Part shown: positions 5,570-7,052 of the stretch, piece by piece
Layout: each line of letters starts with the position of its first letter
Numbering within the stretch: the stretch's first letter is position 1
Assembly: GCA_016209665.1 (NCBI GenBank)
Contig: JACQVT010000857.1
Span: forward strand, 1-7,052
From: Planctomycetota bacterium
GTDB taxonomy: Bacteria > Planctomycetota > Phycisphaerae > UBA1845 > PWPN01
DNA: 7,052 nt
Direction: 5' to 3'
Position numbers and translations under genes: made by a program
The notes under the pieces: generated by a model
Told to the model about the DNA's origin: nothing
Database searches by the model: none
What the model saw: only the letters and a program-made list of their open reading frames with translations

Positions 5570-6594
5570 CACGTCTTCAGGCCGCGAAGCACGTCCTCGA
5601 CGATCCGCTCGACCGTCTGCCGATCGCAGGGGGCATGGCCATCACCATCCGGCGGCGCCGGCGGACATCCGCCCGGGGGCTCATCCACAAACCCGAACTC
5701 GCTCAGCGTGCACTGGATCGTACATTTCACTTCCTCCAGGCTGAACTTCTGCGAGGCCGACAGCGGCTGGCGGCCCACGCCCATCGAAAAGCCCCGCAGG
5801 CCCACCGCCTGCCGCACCGCCTCCGGGAAGTCGGCCCCGAAAATCAGCATCTTGATCAGATCGAGCAGCTTGTACTGGATCGCCCTGGCCTCGTCGATGC
5901 GGCCGGCCCGAGCGAGGTGGTACAGCTTCATGACCACCTCGGGCACGACGCCGCTGGTCGCCAGCGTCCCGCCGTCAGCCCCCATGAGCAGCGCGGGCAG
6001 GATCATCTCCTCGCAGCCGAGCAGGAACACGAAGTCCGGCCGCAGCGGCGCGATCTCGTGCATCATGTTCAGGAAAAACGGCAAATCGCGGCTGGAATCC
6101 TTGATGCCGACGATCCGCGGATGCTCGGCGGCCAGCCGGCGGATGATGTCCAGGCCGATCGGGTTGGAGAATTGCGGGATGTTGTACAGGGTCAGATCGA
6201 TCGGGCTCTCGCGGGCGATCTCGGCGAAGTAGGCGTACACGCCATCCTGGCTCAGCTTGTAGTAGAACGGGGCCACGATCGCGACGGCATCGGCCCCCAG
6301 GCTGTGGTAGTAGGCGGCCGCTTCGAGCGTCAACGCGACGTTGGCTTCGGCGGCGCCGGCCAGCACGCAGGCCCGCCCGGCCGTCTGCTCGGTCACGACG
6401 CGGACGATCTGCTTGCGTTCCTCGAATGTGAACCGCGTGAACTCGCCCGTGCTCCCGTTGGGGTACAGCCCGCTGATGCCCTTGCCGATCAGCCAGTCGA
6501 CGATCCGGCGCAGCTCGGCCTCGTGGATCCGCCCTCGATCGTCCAGCGGGACCATGTTGGGCGTCAGGATGCCGGTGATCTTCTTCGCTGCCAT
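5569..6594 (-). CDS. DapA/N-acetylneuraminate lyase-family class I aldolase with C-terminal encapsulation peptide
   Basis: A 341-residue (alpha/beta)8-barrel aldolase of the DHDPS/NAL family, which forms a Schiff base with pyruvate or a 2-keto acid. Hallmarks: NGSTGEF (46-52, family GxTGE), the catalytic tyrosine Y137 in LYNIP, and the Schiff-base lysine K165 in VGIKDSS. The barrel ends near residue 302, a normal family length. It is followed by a Pro/Gly-rich linker (304-323) and a predicted amphipathic helix RQTVERIVEDVLRGLK (325-340), the layout of a microcompartment encapsulation peptide. Together with overlap by 1 nt with the shell-protein start, this indicates a luminal enzyme. The ATG at 6594 opens the conserved KKITGILTPNMVPLDD; an extension to 6711 adds only unlikely sequence. 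The family covers lyases for keto-deoxy sugar acids, sialic acid and dihydrodipicolinate. The substrate is not determined, but a retro-aldol yielding pyruvate and an aldehyde fits a compartment. Confidence 0.92.
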   Translation of the reverse strand: MAAKKITGILTPNMVPLDDRGRIHEAELRRIVDWLIGKGISGLYPNGSTGEFTRFTFEERKQIVRVVTEQTAGRACVLAGAAEANVALTLEAAAYYHSLGADAVAIVAPFYYKLSQDGVYAYFAEIARESPIDLTLYNIPQFSNPIGLDIIRRLAAEHPRIVGIKDSSRDLPFFLNMMHEIAPLRPDFVFLLGCEEMILPALLMGADGGTLATSGVVPEVVMKLYHLARAGRIDEARAIQYKLLDLIKMLIFGADFPEAVRQAVGLRGFSMGVGRQPLSASQKFSLEEVKCTIQCTLSEFGFVDEPPGGCPPAPPDGDGHAPCDRQTVERIVEDVLRGLKT

Positions 6595-6695
6595 TCGTGT
6601 CGCCCGTCCTGCGCATCGCCCGCCGGGAACCCACCCGTCGATCGCGGCGAGTGCCTTAGAATAGCGGGTCCACCTCCAAATCCCAAGCGCCGCCT

Positions 6696-6776
6696 CTTGG
6701 GGGGCGGGCATCCCTGCCCGCCTTCTTTATCACCGTTGGAAAAGCCAAAGGCGGGCAAGGATGCCCGCCCCCCAAG
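6696..6776. repeat. 29-bp inverted repeat with self-complementary arms
   Basis: The arms at 6696-6724 and 6748-6776 match at 28 of 29 positions around a 23-nt loop. Each arm also contains a small hairpin of its own (GCGGGCA and TGCCCGC around four bases). The elements resemble the interspersed 'GCGGGCATCCxTGCCCGC' repeats I associate with planctomycete genomes. In this divergent region they could act as a transcription-stalling structure or simply be a mobile repeat of the REP/MITE type. Confidence 0.85.
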
Positions 6777-6786
6777 GTGCCACGCC

Positions 6787-6802
6787 CGATGCTTGAGCAT
6801 CG
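6787..6802. repeat. 16-bp palindrome CGATGCTTGAGCATCG
   Basis: Perfect 6-bp arms CGATGC and GCATCG surround TTGA. It lies 11 bp beyond the larger inverted repeat and about 70 bp before the plus-strand start at 6874. It may be a regulator-binding site for the divergent genes or another interspersed repeat; the 'TGCTTGAGCA' core is a word I associate with repeats in planctomycete intergenic DNA. Confidence 0.6.
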
Positions 6803-6873
6803 TGCCCCCCGGGCGGATAATGCCGGCCGCGAATCCATGCGGGCGGTGGACGTCCTCGACCGGAGTCAGACGC

Positions 6874-7052
6874 GTGCCCAATGCGAACCGATCCTCTTTG
6901 GCCGGTGTGCTGCCGGTCTTCCAGACGCCGTATCACGACGATGAATCCATCGATTTCGCCACGCTCGAACGGGAAATCGGCTGGTTGTACGACCGCGGAG
7001 CCGACGGCATCGTCATGGCGATGGTCTCCGAGGTGCTCCGGCTGTCCAGCGA
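6874..7052 (+). CDS. Second DapA/NAL-family protein, N-terminal part only
   Basis: A GTG at 6874 opens VPNANRSSLAGVLPVFQTPYHDD, followed by ESIDFATLEREIGWLYDRGADGIV and VSEVLRLSS before the window ends, 59 codons in. GVLPVFQTPY-x-DD and IDFATLEREIxWLxDRGADGI match the first strand and helix of the dihydrodipicolinate synthase/N-acetylneuraminate lyase barrel. GGAG at 6862-6865, eight bases before the GTG, supports this start; an in-frame ATG at 6820 would add a non-family tail. At the position of the family GxTGE motif this protein reads VSEVLRLSS (MVSE in place of GTTGE), so its substrate is probably not that of the divergent aldolase. The catalytic Tyr and Lys lie beyond the edge. Confidence 0.85.
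   Translation, partial: MPNANRSSLAGVLPVFQTPYHDDESIDFATLEREIGWLYDRGADGIVMAMVSEVLRLSS

Larger units (their letters stand above)
6595..6873. promoter_or_regulatory. Divergent intergenic region between two DapA-family genes
   Basis: This 279-bp space separates the minus-strand aldolase operon from a plus-strand DapA-family gene, so it must hold promoters for both. It contains a 29-bp inverted repeat and a 16-bp palindrome, listed separately. I see no clear sigma70 promoter on either strand. Open frames through it are GC-driven and lack family resemblance. Confidence 0.55.

Noticed and set aside
4913..6232. A 439-residue plus-strand open frame opposite the shell protein and aldolase
   Set aside because: It runs antisense to both BMC domains and the aldolase barrel, with low-complexity Arg/His/Asp composition and no recognisable family.
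6595..6711. N-terminal extension of the aldolase
   Set aside because: The extra 39 residues lack family resemblance and the conserved barrel start begins right after the ATG at 6594.

Overview
The window looks like a planctomycete or related PVC-group chromosome. It is GC-rich and carries a bacterial microcompartment (BMC) shell gene beside a class I aldolase. Its intergenic spaces hold short palindromic repeats of a kind I associate with planctomycetes. The organism call is inference; no rRNA or species marker is present.

Region 1 (1-2205) is an accessory island with visibly lower GC. It holds a complete type II restriction-modification (R-M) system: a plus-strand beta-class DNA methyltransferase (205-1071), and on the minus strand a controller (C) protein gene (1691-1912) coupled by TGATG to a PD-(D/E)XK endonuclease that resembles the ScaI family (1074-1691). 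The methyltransferase and endonuclease genes converge with 2 bp between their stop codons. A tandem C-box operator (1935-1960) precedes the controller gene, and a sigma70-like promoter (142-170) precedes the methyltransferase. The island is bracketed by a direct repeat of the 3' end of an enolase gene (1-123 and 2227-2349). The first 99 bp are identical, which recalls the insertion with long target duplication known for some R-M units.

Region 2 (2206-6594) is a minus-strand, operon-like run read from right to left: a DapA/NAL-family aldolase with a C-terminal linker and probable BMC encapsulation peptide; a double-domain BMC shell protein overlapping it by 1 nt; a 245-bp gap with inverted repeat-type elements; an APH/choline-kinase-fold small-molecule kinase; and, three bases after the kinase stop, an enolase-like protein. 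The enolase has an insert of about 38 residues containing three 7-residue repeats next to the catalytic GDDL motif, and it has substitutions at two usually conserved active-site positions.

Region 3 (6595-7052) is a divergent intergenic region with a 29-bp inverted repeat and a 16-bp palindrome. It is followed by the plus-strand start of a second DapA-family gene that runs off the window.

Taken together, the metabolic genes suggest a microcompartment-associated pathway. An aldolase would be packed in the shell to contain an aldehyde released with pyruvate, and a kinase and an unusual enolase may act on precursors or products. This pathway is inference. The R-M island appears to have been acquired at the downstream end of this operon, using the enolase 3' end as its integration site.
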